Assembly: GCA_021297815.1 (NCBI GenBank)
Contig: JAJTGK010000003.1
Span: 1-52,242 of the forward strand
Length of the DNA: 52,242 nt
Origin: Planctomycetaceae bacterium
Lineage (GTDB): Bacteria > Planctomycetota > Phycisphaerae > Phycisphaerales > SM1A02
Direction: 5' to 3'
Of this stretch, positions 1 through 9,633 are shown one piece after another; position 1 is the stretch's first letter; each line of letters opens with the position of its first letter. The notes under the pieces were generated by a model. The model was not told the DNA's origin and searched no databases. It saw only the letters and a list, made by a program, of their open reading frames with translations. The position numbers and the translations under genes were made by a program.

Positions 1-1152
<1,152 letters not shown>

Positions 1153-1208
1153 GGGAGTAGGCGCGGCGTACGCGGGTGCTGCTCGCGGCCGTTCGCCGCG
1201 AAGCGGCG

Positions 1209-1214
1209 AGTATA
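1209..1214 (-). promoter_or_regulatory. Putative -10 element of gcvP (TATACT)
   Basis: On the minus strand TATACT lies 56 nt before the gcvP start. The implied leader of about 50 nt begins with a small hairpin closed by a TTCG loop. No glycine-riboswitch-like fold is evident in so short a leader. Confidence 0.45.
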
Positions 1215-1239
1215 GAGGGTGAGCCGCCGCCGCCCTTGC

Positions 1240-1245
1240 TACGCT
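1240..1245 (+). promoter_or_regulatory. Putative -10 element of M28 peptidase gene (TACGCT)
   Basis: TACGCT lies 9 nt before the ATG at 1255. It belongs to the TANNNT series found before many starts in this window and supports that ATG over the in-frame GTG at 1219, which lies upstream of the hexamer. Confidence 0.5.
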
Positions 1246-1254
1246 GCGGGTTCC

Positions 1255-3594
1255 ATGCGACCCATCGACCGCCATCCGTGCCCGCAGGTCGGGCGATTCA
1301 GCCCCGTTTCCGCTTCTTTCCGCGCGCTTCTCGGCGCCTCGCTCTGCGTGGCGATCGCGGCATGCACGCCCGCGAAGACCGCCGACGCGCCCGCTGCGTC
1401 CGTAAACACCGCGGCCACCGCGCCTGCGGCCCCTGCGACGGCCACCACGCCGCCTGCGGCCAAAGCCACGGCGACCACGACCGCGACCGCGACCGCGAAG
1501 CCCCCTGCATCTGCGGGAATGGCCCCGACCGCCTCGGGTGGCGCGCTCTTCTCCGACCTCTCGTCGCCCGGCAAGACCACGCCCAAGGTGCGCGCCGCCG
1601 CACCCGCGTTCGCCACGCGCGACGGCATCGCCGCCGAAGGCAAGGTCATCGAGGGCAGCGTCAATGTCTACGACTTCAGCCCGCTCGAAGACTTCGTGCC
1701 CGCCGACCCGATGCGCACCTCGCTGGCGCAGGTGCTCGCCGACCTCGGCCCCGACGCGGTCGAGTGGTACCAGCATGTGCAGACGCTCTCGAACCCCTGG
1801 TTCGAGGGCCGCGTGCCCGGCTCCGACGGCATCGAGCGCGCCGCGCAGTACTGCGAGTTCTGGATGCAGAAGGCGGGCCTCGAGCCCGCGTTCACGAGCG
1901 GCGCGCAGGCGAACGCCGCGAACCCGTGGCGTCAGCCGTTCGACCTTCCTGGCAGCGCGCGCCGCGTGGCGTCGAGCGCGATCTCGCTCGGCGGCGCCGA
2001 GCTCGCGGGCGCGAAGGCGATGAAGAACTCGGGCGGCGGAACGGCCGAGATGCCCGTCGCGTTCGTCGGCTACGGCATCGCCGAAGGCAAGGACGGCTAC
2101 TCGAGCTTCGGCACCGATGAGCGCCTCGACGGGCGCATCGCGGTCGTGATGCGCGGCGAGCCGCTGACCGCCGAAGGAAAGTCGCGCTGGGGCGGCGAGA
2201 AGTTCACGAGCGCATCGAGCCTTGCGGGCAAGGTCCGCAAGATCGCCGCGCTCGGCGCCGCGGGCATCGTGGTGGTCGAGCCGCCTGGATACGCGGGCAA
2301 GAAGGTCGATCTTCTCGCGATGAGCGCCGACAGCCTCGGTGGCGAGGTCGGCGTGCCCGTCTTCTTCGCCGACGCCGCCGCGGCCGACGCGCTGCTGAAG
2401 GCGTGCGACCGCGAGGGCCGCGACCTGGCCGCGCTGCGCGCGATCGCCGACGAAGCGCCCACGGGCGCCGTGCGCGCCGTGCTTGGCAAGGACGACGCGC
2501 CCGTCATGCTGAAGGTCGACATCGACACGGGCATGATGGTCACCCACAATGTGGGCGGCATCCTGCGCGGCAAGGGAAGCCTCGCCGACGAATGGATCGT
2601 GATCGGCGCGCACTACGACCATGTCGGCTTCGGCAAGTTCGGCGCCGATCCACGCAACCGCGGCAAGCTGCACCCTGGCGCCGACGACAACGCGAGCGGT
2701 ACGAGCGGCATGCTGGTGACGGCGCGGCGGCTCGCCGAGCAGTACGCCGCCGCGGCCGACGGCACGAACATGCGCAGCGTGCTCTTCCTCGCCTTCAGCG
2801 CCGAGGAAATGGGCCTGAACGGCTCGCGCTACTACATCAAGGCTCCGTCGATCGCCGCCGACAAGGTCGATGTGATGCTGAACATGGACATGATCGGCCG
2901 CATGCGCGGCGGCAACCTCGTCGTCGGTGGCGTCGACAGCGCGAAGGGCTTCCGCGACGCGCTCATGCCGTACTTCAAGGCGAGCGGGCTCACGATCCAC
3001 GCCGACCCGAGCGGCCGCGGCCCGAGCGACCACGCGCCGTTCTTCGGCGCGGGCATTCCCGTGCTCTTCTTCTTCAGCGGCGTGCACGATGTGTATCACC
3101 AGCCTGGCGACCAGGGCTACTCGATCGATCCGCGCGGCGTGCCTGCGGTGCTCGACCTCGTGGGCAAGATCGCCATGTGGCGCGCGACCGACGCCGAGCG
3201 GCTCGAGTTCGGCAGCGGGCCCAAGCAGGCGCCTGCCGCAGCGGCGGGCGATGCGCAGGCGGCGGCACCCGCGGCTCCCACGGCAGGCGACCGCGGCTAC
3301 GCGCCCGTGCGCCTCGGCATCCAGCCAGGGCCGACCGACGACGGCGAGTCTGGCCTGCAGGTGCTCGGCGTGACGGCGGGCACGAGCGCGGCCGACGCGG
3401 GCATCAAGGTCGGCGACATCCTGGTGTCGTGGAACGGCGACAGCCTCGACGACAGCGGCGTGCTTGCGCAGAAGCTCCGCGCGCACAAGCCTGGCGATGT
3501 CGTGAAGCTGCAGATCGTGCGCGACGGCAAGGAGATGGAGATCGAGGTCACGCTGAAGGCTTCGGCCGCGCAGCGCAGGCCGCAGAACGACTGA
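1255..3594 (+). CDS. M28-family zinc aminopeptidase lipoprotein with PA and PDZ domains
   Basis: Predicted secreted, lipid-anchored metallopeptidase of 779 aa. The N-terminus has a hydrophobic segment ending in a lipobox (AIAAC), followed by a long Ala/Thr/Pro-rich linker. A protease-associated-type insert (about residues 270-400) precedes the M28 catalytic core. Zinc-ligand motifs seen: AHYDH (~452), GADDNASG (~476), SAEE (~516), NMDMIG (~543) and YHQPGD (~614). The last ~90 residues form a PDZ domain ([20 protein letters not shown]). All metal-site residues look intact, so it is probably active. The ATG at 1255 was chosen because it follows the TACGCT hexamer and directly precedes the signal peptide. 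The methyltransferase lipoprotein gene follows after 4 nt, suggesting one transcript. The physiological substrate cannot be read from the sequence. Confidence 0.9.
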   Translation: MRPIDRHPCPQVGRFSPVSASFRALLGASLCVAIAACTPAKTADAPAASVNTAATAPAAPATATTPPAAKATATTTATATAKPPASAGMAPTASGGALFSDLSSPGKTTPKVRAAAPAFATRDGIAAEGKVIEGSVNVYDFSPLEDFVPADPMRTSLAQVLADLGPDAVEWYQHVQTLSNPWFEGRVPGSDGIERAAQYCEFWMQKAGLEPAFTSGAQANAANPWRQPFDLPGSARRVASSAISLGGAELAGAKAMKNSGGGTAEMPVAFVGYGIAEGKDGYSSFGTDERLDGRIAVVMRGEPLTAEGKSRWGGEKFTSASSLAGKVRKIAALGAAGIVVVEPPGYAGKKVDLLAMSADSLGGEVGVPVFFADAAAADALLKACDREGRDLAALRAIADEAPTGAVRAVLGKDDAPVMLKVDIDTGMMVTHNVGGILRGKGSLADEWIVIGAHYDHVGFGKFGADPRNRGKLHPGADDNASGTSGMLVTARRLAEQYAAAADGTNMRSVLFLAFSAEEMGLNGSRYYIKAPSIAADKVDVMLNMDMIGRMRGGNLVVGGVDSAKGFRDALMPYFKASGLTIHADPSGRGPSDHAPFFGAGIPVLFFFSGVHDVYHQPGDQGYSIDPRGVPAVLDLVGKIAMWRATDAERLEFGSGPKQAPAAAAGDAQAAAPAAPTAGDRGYAPVRLGIQPGPTDDGESGLQVLGVTAGTSAADAGIKVGDILVSWNGDSLDDSGVLAQKLRAHKPGDVVKLQIVRDGKEMEIEVTLKASAAQRRPQND

Positions 3595-3598
3595 GGAC

Positions 3599-4450
3599 AT
3601 GATGCAGAGAGCCTTCGTCTCGTTCGCCGCGCTCCGAAGAAGGGGCGCGGCGTTTTTCTTCGTCGCGCTCGCCTCGTGCGGAGGAGCGGTGCAGGAGCCG
3701 CCGCGGGTCGAGTCGGCTCCCGCCGCAGCGCCCGCGCCTTCCGTCGCGCCACCTGCGGTCGCCGAGAAGCCCGCGGAATCGGTGCCACCCGCGCGCCCTG
3801 CGGCGCCCGAGGGCACCTACGGCACCTGCGAGCCAGGCGAAGGCGGCAGCGGCAGGACCTACATGGGCCGCGAGATCGCCGAGGTCATGGGCCACTTCGG
3901 CGTCGGTTGGCTCGAGCGGCCCGAGCGCGAGCGCGAGGAGCGCACCGACCTCCTCGTCGAGTCGCTGCGGCTTCGACCGAGCGACGCGGTCGCCGACATC
4001 GGCGCGGGCAGCGGCTACTTCACGATGCGCATCTCGCCGCTCGTGCCTGAAGGCGTGGTGTACGCCACCGACATCCAGCAGGAGATGCTCGACATCGTCT
4101 CCGAGCGCGCCGCCGAGGAGAACGCGCTCAATGTCATGCCCGTGCTCGGCGAGATCGACCACTCCGGGCTCGCGCCGAACTCGGTCGATGTCGTGCTGTT
4201 CGTCGACGCGTACCACGAGTTCTCGCATCCCTGGGAGATGATGACGAGCATCGTCGCGGCGCTGAAGCCTGGTGGGCGCGTGCACCTCGTCGAGTACCGC
4301 CTCGAGGACCCGTCGGTGCTCATCAAGGAGCGCCACAAGATGAGCGCCGCGCAGGCGCGCCTCGAGATGGAGGCGGTCGGGCTCGAGTTCGTCGAGAACA
4401 TCGACGCGCTGCCGCAGCAGCACATCCTCGTGTTCAGGCGGAAGGGCTGA
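3599..4450 (+). CDS. Class I SAM-dependent methyltransferase, predicted lipoprotein
   Basis: 283 aa. The N-terminus is an arginine-containing n-region, a hydrophobic stretch ([14 protein letters not shown]) and a lipobox LASC, then a Pro/Ala-rich linker. The rest is a Rossmann-type methyltransferase: motif [15 protein letters not shown] near residue 134, the acidic loop [10 protein letters not shown], motif IV-like [13 protein letters not shown], and post-motif [18 protein letters not shown] sits just before the tandem ATGs (3599 and 3602). The stop overlaps the ATG of the next gene by one base (TGATG), so translation is probably coupled. The substrate is not recognisable. An exported SAM-dependent enzyme is odd, because SAM is normally cytoplasmic; either the signal is not used or the compartment differs. 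Confidence 0.82.
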   Translation: MMQRAFVSFAALRRRGAAFFFVALASCGGAVQEPPRVESAPAAAPAPSVAPPAVAEKPAESVPPARPAAPEGTYGTCEPGEGGSGRTYMGREIAEVMGHFGVGWLERPEREREERTDLLVESLRLRPSDAVADIGAGSGYFTMRISPLVPEGVVYATDIQQEMLDIVSERAAEENALNVMPVLGEIDHSGLAPNSVDVVLFVDAYHEFSHPWEMMTSIVAALKPGGRVHLVEYRLEDPSVLIKERHKMSAAQARLEMEAVGLEFVENIDALPQQHILVFRRKG

Positions 4451-5525
4451 TGGCGTCGGCCGCGAAGGCCACGGTGAAGCGGGCGGGCAAGGCCGCGGCC
4501 GACGGGTTCTTCGGCGGGCTGCTTGCGGCGCGGCGGCTGCTGCCTGCGGGCGTCGACGACGCGCTCTTCCACCTGCCGCGGCGCGAGGTCTCGTTCGATG
4601 CCGACGGCGTGCGGGCCACGCGGCTCTGGATGGAGCACGCGTGCACGCTCGAGCCCGCGACCGATCTCGCAGGCACGCGCTGGTCCGCGCTCGATGGCGA
4701 TGCGCGTCCGCCGCAGGAGCTCGTCGTCGTGCGTGTCGCACGCGGGCGCGTGGTCGGGCGGCGCTGCGCCGTGGTCGCGCCTGGGGGAAGGCTGGTGCGC
4801 GATGCGTCGCCGTTCCTCGGCGCGCACAGCGGCGGCTGCTCGAGGCGCGGCGCGTGTGCGAGGAGCAGGGCGTCGATCTCTCGCGCGCGAAGGTCGCGGT
4901 GTCGCGCGCGCGCATCGAGGCGGTCGATGCGTGCCTGCGCGCGCTCGGCATCGGCGAGGACCGCGTCGTTCGCATGGGACAGTTCGAGCAGATCGAGGCC
5001 GACGAGGTCGTGGCCGCGTCGGTGCCTTCGTGCACGCTTGGCGTCACGGCCGAGGCGGCGCGCACGCTGCGCGCGTTTCGTGCACCGCTCGACGCGCAGG
5101 CCGCGCGGCATCCGCGGCGGTTCGTGGTGCTGCGCCGCGGGCTGCGCTCGTTCCTCAACGAGCACGAGGTCGTCGACGCGCTTGCGCCGTTCGGGTTCGC
5201 CGCGGTGCGGCTTGAATCGATGCCGTTCGAGGCGCAGCAGGCGCTCTTCGCGGGCGCCGAGGCGGTCGTCGCGCCGCACGGCGCGGGCCTCGTCAACCTC
5301 GCGTGGTCGCAGCGCGCGTGCGAGGTGCTCGAGGTGTTTCCCGAGCGGTACCTGAACCCGTGCTTCCGCCGCGTCTGCGCGTCGGCGTCGGCGTCGGGCG
5401 GCGCTGCGATCCGTCACGGTTTCCTGGTGTCGCCGCCCGCGCGCGAGCGCGTCGACCGCGCGTCCGACCGCATGCAGGTCGACATCGCCGCGTTGCGCGC
5501 GTGGGCCGCGGCGCTCAGCCGATGA
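4450..5525 (+). pseudogene. Broken glycosyltransferase family 61-like gene (frameshift plus internal deletion)
   Basis: The first ~125 codons (frame of 4450) read as a GT61/DUF563 N-terminus, with RGRVVGRRCAVVAPGGRLVR and then DASPFLGAHS. The C-terminal half is open in a different frame from about 4840: LEARRVCEEQGVDLSRAKVA, LGIGEDRVVRMGQ, then VVAPHGAGLVNLAWS, a GT61 C-terminal hallmark. The segment expected between the halves, holding the HW-L-D-type motif and the approach to the lowered 'DVLPRL' helix, is missing. A frame change and a loss of several dozen codons therefore occurred near 4825-4850. The start overlaps the preceding methyltransferase stop. The 3' end overlaps the convergent RidA gene by 11 nt. 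A collapse in the assembly at this GC-rich spot is the alternative to a real mutation. Confidence 0.75.
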
Positions 5526-5952
5526 CGGCGATCGCCTTCACCTCGACCGCGATCGGCGTGGGCAGGCTCGAGATGCCGAGCGTGGTGCGCGTCGGGTTCG
5601 GGTTGCCAGGGCCCGCGAAATACTCGGCGTACACGCGGTTGTAGGTCGGGAAGTCGTTCTTCATGTCGGTGAGGAACACCGTCACATCGACGAGGTTCTG
5701 CCACGGAACGCCCGCGTCCTCCATGACGGCCTTCACATTGTCGAAGCATGAACGGCACTGCGCCTCGATGTCCTTGGCCACAAGGCGACCATCGGCGCCG
5801 AGCGTGACGCCAGGGATCTCCTTCGAGCCGCGCTTGCGCGGGCCGACGCCCGAGAGAAACAGCAGATTTCCCGCGCGCTTCGCGTGCGGATACGCGCCGA
5901 CCGGTTCGGGAGCGCGCGTGGAGACGACGGTGCCTTCTTCGCCCTGGCTCAT
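5515..5952 (-). CDS. RidA-family protein, probable 2-aminomuconate deaminase
   Basis: 145-aa RidA/YjgF-fold protein. The fold is shown by EPVGAYPHAKRAGNLLFLSG near the N-terminus, the central FLTDMKNDFPTYNRVYAEYF, and the conserved arginine in NPTRTTLG followed by PIAVEVKAIAVIG. RidA proteins act as enamine/imine deaminases, and the 2-aminomuconate deaminases of 3-hydroxyanthranilate and 2-nitrobenzoate catabolism (AmnD/NbaF type) belong to this family. The gene is last in the kmo - membrane protein - kynB - ridA operon and overlaps the kynB stop (ATGA). I therefore infer that it converts 2-aminomuconate to 4-oxalocrotonate. A general RidA housekeeping role is the alternative. A TACGCT hexamer 7 nt before the ATG, inside the end of kynB, could give it an extra leaderless transcript. 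Confidence 0.85.
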   Translation of the reverse strand: MSQGEEGTVVSTRAPEPVGAYPHAKRAGNLLFLSGVGPRKRGSKEIPGVTLGADGRLVAKDIEAQCRSCFDNVKAVMEDAGVPWQNLVDVTVFLTDMKNDFPTYNRVYAEYFAGPGNPNPTRTTLGISSLPTPIAVEVKAIAVIG

Positions 5953-6596
5953 GCGAGGGAGCGTAGCACGGCGCGCACGGGGCTTGCGTCGAAGCCGACG
6001 AGCGGAAGCGGCAGCGCGATGAGCTCGTACTCGCCAGGCACGACATGGTCGAGGCGCAGGCCCTCGATGATGGAGACATTTCTTGCAAGGAACCGCTGGT
6101 GCGCCGCGAGATCCTTCGACTCCTGCACATCGACGCTCGGCGTGTCGACGCCGACGAGGAGCACGCCGCGGTCGGCGAGCGCGTCGACGAGCGCGGGCTC
6201 GAGCCCCGCGAAATCGCTGTTCCACGCGGTGAAGTCGGGAAATGTGCCCGTGCGGATCAGGACGCGCGGCTGGCGGATCGCGTCGAGCGGCGTCTCGAGA
6301 TGCGCGACCCCGACGCGCATGCCGCCAGGGCGGCGATCGGCGCGGGCCCGCACCACCTGACACGGGCCGAGATAGCGCTCGAGCGGCATCGTGTCGATGC
6401 AGCCCGCGCCCGCGCCGTAGTGGTTGGCGCCGTCCGCGTGCGCGCCAAGATGCACGGTCGCGCGCAGGGTCGAGAGCGTGACCGATGCGCCCTGCTCGAG
6501 GTGGCACAGCACCTCGCGCGAGAGCGGCGTGTCGCCCGGCCAGACCGCGATGTCGGGCGTGATGCGGGGAGAGATGTCGATGATGGCTCGCGTCAT
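5949..6596 (-). CDS. kynB: Kynurenine formamidase (KynB-type cyclase-family metal hydrolase)
   Basis: 215-aa member of the cyclase family that hydrolyses N-formylkynurenine to kynurenine and formate. It has the metal-binding motif HLGAHADGANHY near residue 50 (pattern HxGxHxD...H). It also has the KynB-typical stretches VGVDTPSVDVQESKDLAAH and ELIALPLPLVGFDASPVRAV near the C-terminus. Length matches KynB (about 210). It starts 10 nt after the zinc-ribbon membrane protein gene and overlaps the RidA start by 4 nt, so it is translated within the kmo operon. Neighbouring kmo and kynU support the assignment over other cyclase-family functions. Confidence 0.92.
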   Translation of the reverse strand: MTRAIIDISPRITPDIAVWPGDTPLSREVLCHLEQGASVTLSTLRATVHLGAHADGANHYGAGAGCIDTMPLERYLGPCQVVRARADRRPGGMRVGVAHLETPLDAIRQPRVLIRTGTFPDFTAWNSDFAGLEPALVDALADRGVLLVGVDTPSVDVQESKDLAAHQRFLARNVSIIEGLRLDHVVPGEYELIALPLPLVGFDASPVRAVLRSLA

Positions 6597-6606
6597 GAAG
6601 CGGGGC

Positions 6607-7401
6607 TCAGGGCCGTGGGCCAGGCGTGCGGCGGAGTTCTTCGTCGATCGCGTTCGTGCCGCGCCGTGCGCGCAGCACGGGCGCGAGCGCAAGCAGTGCG
6701 ACCACGAGCGCGATGCTCGCGGTCCACATGAGGTTGTAGTGGATCTGCGGCTGGCTTCCCGACGGGCCGATGAGCCAGGCGATGCGGTCGAAGAGCGCCG
6801 TGGTCTCGGCGTCGACGCGCGCACCCGCGGACCACGCGTGCTCGCCGACCGCCTTCGCGCCGCGTGCGATGTAGCCTGCCGCGAAGCCGCCTTGTGCGAT
6901 GCCACCGATCGCGCCGCCACCGCCCGCGAGCAGGCCCACGGCGAATCCGCCCACGGCGCTGCCGACCGCGGCAAGGGCGAACCCGCCGAACGCCGCGAGC
7001 GCGCCAAGCGAGAGCCCGCCGAAGGTCACGGCGCCAAGCGAGAGCCCACCAAACGCGACCACGCCGCGCGCGATGCCGCCGAGGGCGATCACACCCGTCG
7101 CGATGTCGCCGATCGCGATGTAGCCGCGCGCGTGCCCTGGCTTGCCGCGCGCATCGACGCCAAGCGCGACCGACACGAGCGGAAGCCCGAGCACCCGTTG
7201 TGGCGACTCGTAGCGGCGCGTGGGCTTCGCGCGCATCGGAAAGTGGAATCCGTAGACCGACGGCTCGCGCGTGAGCACCTCGACCAGCGGCCTGCCGCAC
7301 CCAGGGCAAGAGCTTGCGGCAGTCGCCGTCGTGAGATCGTGGCCGCAGGCGGCGCAGAATGGCCGCGGAAGCGGTGTTCCTGCGGGAAGGCTCGCGTTCA
7401 C
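6607..7401 (-). CDS. Zinc-ribbon membrane protein with glycine-rich pentad repeats
   Basis: 264 aa, function unknown. The N-terminus has a four-cysteine zinc ribbon (FCAACGHDL ... CPGCGRPL, residues ~15-37). From about residue 85 to 190 it consists of some 18 five-residue units of the form [I/V/L]-[A/S]-x-G-x, such as IAIGD IATGV IALGG IARGV. This resembles a pentapeptide-type helical repeat or a glycine-zipper array. One transmembrane helix lies near the C-terminus (SIALVVALLALAPVL). The GTG start overlaps the kmo stop (GTGA), and kynB follows after 10 nt, so the gene is embedded in the kynurenine operon. Nothing in the sequence shows a catalytic role. A membrane scaffold or accessory role for the pathway is only inference. 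Confidence 0.8.
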   Translation of the reverse strand: MNASLPAGTPLPRPFCAACGHDLTTATAASSCPGCGRPLVEVLTREPSVYGFHFPMRAKPTRRYESPQRVLGLPLVSVALGVDARGKPGHARGYIAIGDIATGVIALGGIARGVVAFGGLSLGAVTFGGLSLGALAAFGGFALAAVGSAVGGFAVGLLAGGGGAIGGIAQGGFAAGYIARGAKAVGEHAWSAGARVDAETTALFDRIAWLIGPSGSQPQIHYNLMWTASIALVVALLALAPVLRARRGTNAIDEELRRTPGPRP

Positions 7402-8750
7402 GGAACCGCTCCCGTCGCGAACAGCGCCGCCACGACCACAAGCGCGACCGCAAGCGAGACCGCGACGCCGATGACGCGGCTCACCGCACGCGCCGTCGCC
7501 GCGCCGCGCGCCTTCGCCTCGGTGTACGGCACGGTCGAGAAGCTCACGAGGTCGTAGAGCGGCGTGAAGCGCACGGGCGCGATGCGGTGCAGCAGGTGCT
7601 CGACCTTCTTGCGCCGCTGCCACGCGGGCCGCCCCGCGAGGTCGCGCATCTCGATGAAGTTGTACTTCGCCATGTCGGCGATCGCGTTCGCATTCGCGAC
7701 GCGCGCGCCTTCGTAGGCGCACAGCGCCTCGCCGATCGAAGGCTTCGCGGCAAGCGCGTCGACGAGCGCCTCGCAGTCCTCGAAGCTTGCGTTCGCGCCC
7801 TGCCCGTAGAACGGCACGATCGCATGCGCCGCGTCGCCGAGCAGCGTGACCGCGCCGCGCGACCACGGCGCGCAGCGCACGGTGACCATCGTGCCCACGG
7901 GGTTGCGGTCGAAGTCGGCCGCGAGCGTGGGCATGAGCGGCACGGCGTCGGGGTACGCCGTGCGGAAGTGCGCCAGCGCATCGGCGCCCGTGCGGATCGC
8001 CGCGAAGCTCGAGCCCTCGCCGTCGTGACGCCAGAACAGCGTGCAGGTGAACGAACCGTCGGGGTTCGGCAGCGCGATCATCATGCTCTCGCCGCGCGGC
8101 CAGATGTGGAGCGCGTTCGGCTCCATCGCGAACGGCGCATGCGGCCCCGAGGCGACGGGCGGAATGACGAGTTCCTTGTAGCCGTGCCCGAGGAAGTCCT
8201 GCGAGTAGTCGAAGCGCTCATTCCGCTGCATCGCCGCGCGCACTGCGGAATACGCGCCGTCGGTGCCGACGACGAGGTCGGCGCGCGCGGTGCGCGTGGC
8301 GCCCGTCGCGTCGTTCACGAAGGTCGCGGCAGGGGCCGAGAAGTCGACGCCCGTGCAGCGCTCGTCGAAGGAAAGCGTGACATTCGGCTCGGCCGCCGCG
8401 GCGTCGAGCAGCGCGAGGTTGAGCGCGCTGCGCGACACCGAGTTGATCGCGAGCGTCGGGTCGCTCGAGTACGGGTGGTAGTGCGGCGCGCCCGCGGTCG
8501 GGTGGATCATGCGCCCACCCATCCGCACGGCGTCCTTCGCGATGTCCTGCCAGAGGCCTGCGCGCTCGAGCGCCTTGATGCCGCGCGCGCTGATCGCGAG
8601 GTTGATCGAGCGGCCCGCGATGTGACGCCGCGCCCGCGGGTCGCCGCGGCGCTCGACGACCTCGACCCTCCACCCCGCGCGCGCGAGGTACACCGCGAGG
8701 AGGCTCCCCGCGAGACCCGCGCCGACGATGAGCACGCTGCCAGGCTTCAT
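7398..8750 (-). CDS. kmo: Kynurenine 3-monooxygenase
   Basis: 450-aa FAD-dependent aromatic hydroxylase converting kynurenine to 3-hydroxykynurenine with NADPH and O2. It has the N-terminal dinucleotide-binding motif VGAGLAG (Gly10, Gly12, Gly15), the KMO signature GRSINLAIS near residue 48, and the second FAD motif GDAAHAIVPFYGQGANASFE near residue 305. The C-terminus ends in a hydrophobic helix (VIGVAVSLAVALVVVAALF), consistent with the membrane-anchoring tail known for this enzyme class. It is the first gene of the minus-strand operon, with a TACCAT hexamer 6 nt before its ATG. It is divergent from the ECF sigma gene, with only 30 nt between start codons. Confidence 0.95.
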   Translation of the reverse strand: MKPGSVLIVGAGLAGSLLAVYLARAGWRVEVVERRGDPRARRHIAGRSINLAISARGIKALERAGLWQDIAKDAVRMGGRMIHPTAGAPHYHPYSSDPTLAINSVSRSALNLALLDAAAAEPNVTLSFDERCTGVDFSAPAATFVNDATGATRTARADLVVGTDGAYSAVRAAMQRNERFDYSQDFLGHGYKELVIPPVASGPHAPFAMEPNALHIWPRGESMMIALPNPDGSFTCTLFWRHDGEGSSFAAIRTGADALAHFRTAYPDAVPLMPTLAADFDRNPVGTMVTVRCAPWSRGAVTLLGDAAHAIVPFYGQGANASFEDCEALVDALAAKPSIGEALCAYEGARVANANAIADMAKYNFIEMRDLAGRPAWQRRKKVEHLLHRIAPVRFTPLYDLVSFSTVPYTEAKARGAATARAVSRVIGVAVSLAVALVVVAALFATGAVP

Positions 8751-8756
8751 TCACGC

Positions 8757-8762
8757 ATGGTA
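8757..8762 (-). promoter_or_regulatory. Putative leaderless promoter -10 of kmo operon (TACCAT)
   Basis: TACCAT on the minus strand, 6 nt before the kmo ATG. The spacing implies transcription starting at or next to the A of the start codon. It lies 6 nt from the opposing hexamer of the sigma gene. Confidence 0.6.
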
Positions 8763-8768
8763 CTTCCG

Positions 8769-8774
8769 TACACT
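8769..8774 (+). promoter_or_regulatory. Putative leaderless promoter -10 of sigma factor gene (TACACT)
   Basis: TACACT, 6 nt before the ATG at 8781. Polymerase bound here would cover the kmo start and its promoter, so the two directions probably exclude each other. Confidence 0.6.
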
Positions 8775-8780
8775 GTGGCC

Positions 8781-9599
8781 ATGGCGACCACCGCGAAGTC
8801 CCCGGGAATTGAACGCGACGCTGCGAAGGCGATCCCCACATTGTTCAAGCAGTACGGCGAACGCACCTATGCGCTCGCCTTCCGCATCACGGGCTCGGCG
8901 CAGGAGGCCGAGGATGTGGTGCAGGAGTCGTTCATGAAGGCGTTCCGCCGCTGGAGCACCTTCGACGGCAGGGCCGACCCGGGCACCTGGCTGTACACGA
9001 TCACCGCGCGCACGGCGAAGCACCGCTTCCGCAAGCGCAAGGACGGCTCGACCCGCCGCTCGAAGATGCGCGCGTTCAGCGACCTCATGCCGTGGAACGA
9101 GGACTCGGTGGTCGACCTCGCGATCGACCGCCGCCAGCCCGCCGACAAGCTGATGCGCGAGGAGGCGAAGGAGCTCGTGCACGACGCGATCCTGGCGCTG
9201 CCGCCCGCGTATCGCGTGCCCGTCCTCATGAAGGACATGCTGGAGATGCCCGTCGCCGACATCGCCGAGGCGCTCGGCATGCAGGAGGAGACGGTGAAGA
9301 CGCGCATCCACCGCGCGCGGCTTGCGATCCGCAAGAGCCTGAACGGCGAGCTGCCCACGCGGCGCGCGACGACGCCCGAGTACGAGAAGCAGGTGTGCCT
9401 CGACCTCCTCAAGGCGAAGCTCGCGGCGATGGACGAGGGCCACGGATTCCCGATCGGCCGCGAGGTGTTCTGCGAGCGCTGCAGGTCGGTGTTCGCGGAG
9501 TTCGACCTCGGACAGGGGGCGTGCGTGGACCTCGCCGATGACAAGATGCCGAAGTCGGCGCGCGCGCGGCTCGAGAAGGCGATCAAGGCGCTGAGCTGA
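8781..9599 (+). CDS. ECF-type RNA polymerase sigma factor with cysteine-containing C-terminal extension
   Basis: 272 aa. Sigma region 2 is seen at about residues 25-80 (AEDVVQESFMKAFRRW, ADPGTWLYTITARTAKHRF). Region 4 is at about 135-185 (LPPAYRVPVLMKDMLEM, then the HTH ADIAEALGMQEETVKTRIHR). About 85 extra residues follow, containing CLDLL, CERC and a further Cys, which could be a small metal-binding or redox module fused to the sigma factor. No anti-sigma gene is adjacent. It sits divergently from kmo and directly upstream of kynU, so control of the kynurenine genes is possible but not shown. The ATG at 8781 is fixed by the TACACT hexamer. Confidence 0.9.
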   Translation: MATTAKSPGIERDAAKAIPTLFKQYGERTYALAFRITGSAQEAEDVVQESFMKAFRRWSTFDGRADPGTWLYTITARTAKHRFRKRKDGSTRRSKMRAFSDLMPWNEDSVVDLAIDRRQPADKLMREEAKELVHDAILALPPAYRVPVLMKDMLEMPVADIAEALGMQEETVKTRIHRARLAIRKSLNGELPTRRATTPEYEKQVCLDLLKAKLAAMDEGHGFPIGREVFCERCRSVFAEFDLGQGACVDLADDKMPKSARARLEKAIKALS

Positions 9600-9620
9600 C
9601 GGGCGGGCCTGCGTTCGGTG

Positions 9621-9626
9621 TAGGCT
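9621..9626 (+). promoter_or_regulatory. Putative leaderless promoter -10 of kynU (TAGGCT)
   Basis: TAGGCT followed by a 7-nt spacer and the ATG at 9634. No Shine-Dalgarno sequence could fit in the spacer. Confidence 0.6.
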
Positions 9627-9633
9627 GCGCGCG

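Noticed and set aside
1153-1218. Glycine riboswitch before gcvP
   Set aside because: The leader is too short and shows only one small TTCG hairpin, not the aptamer architecture.
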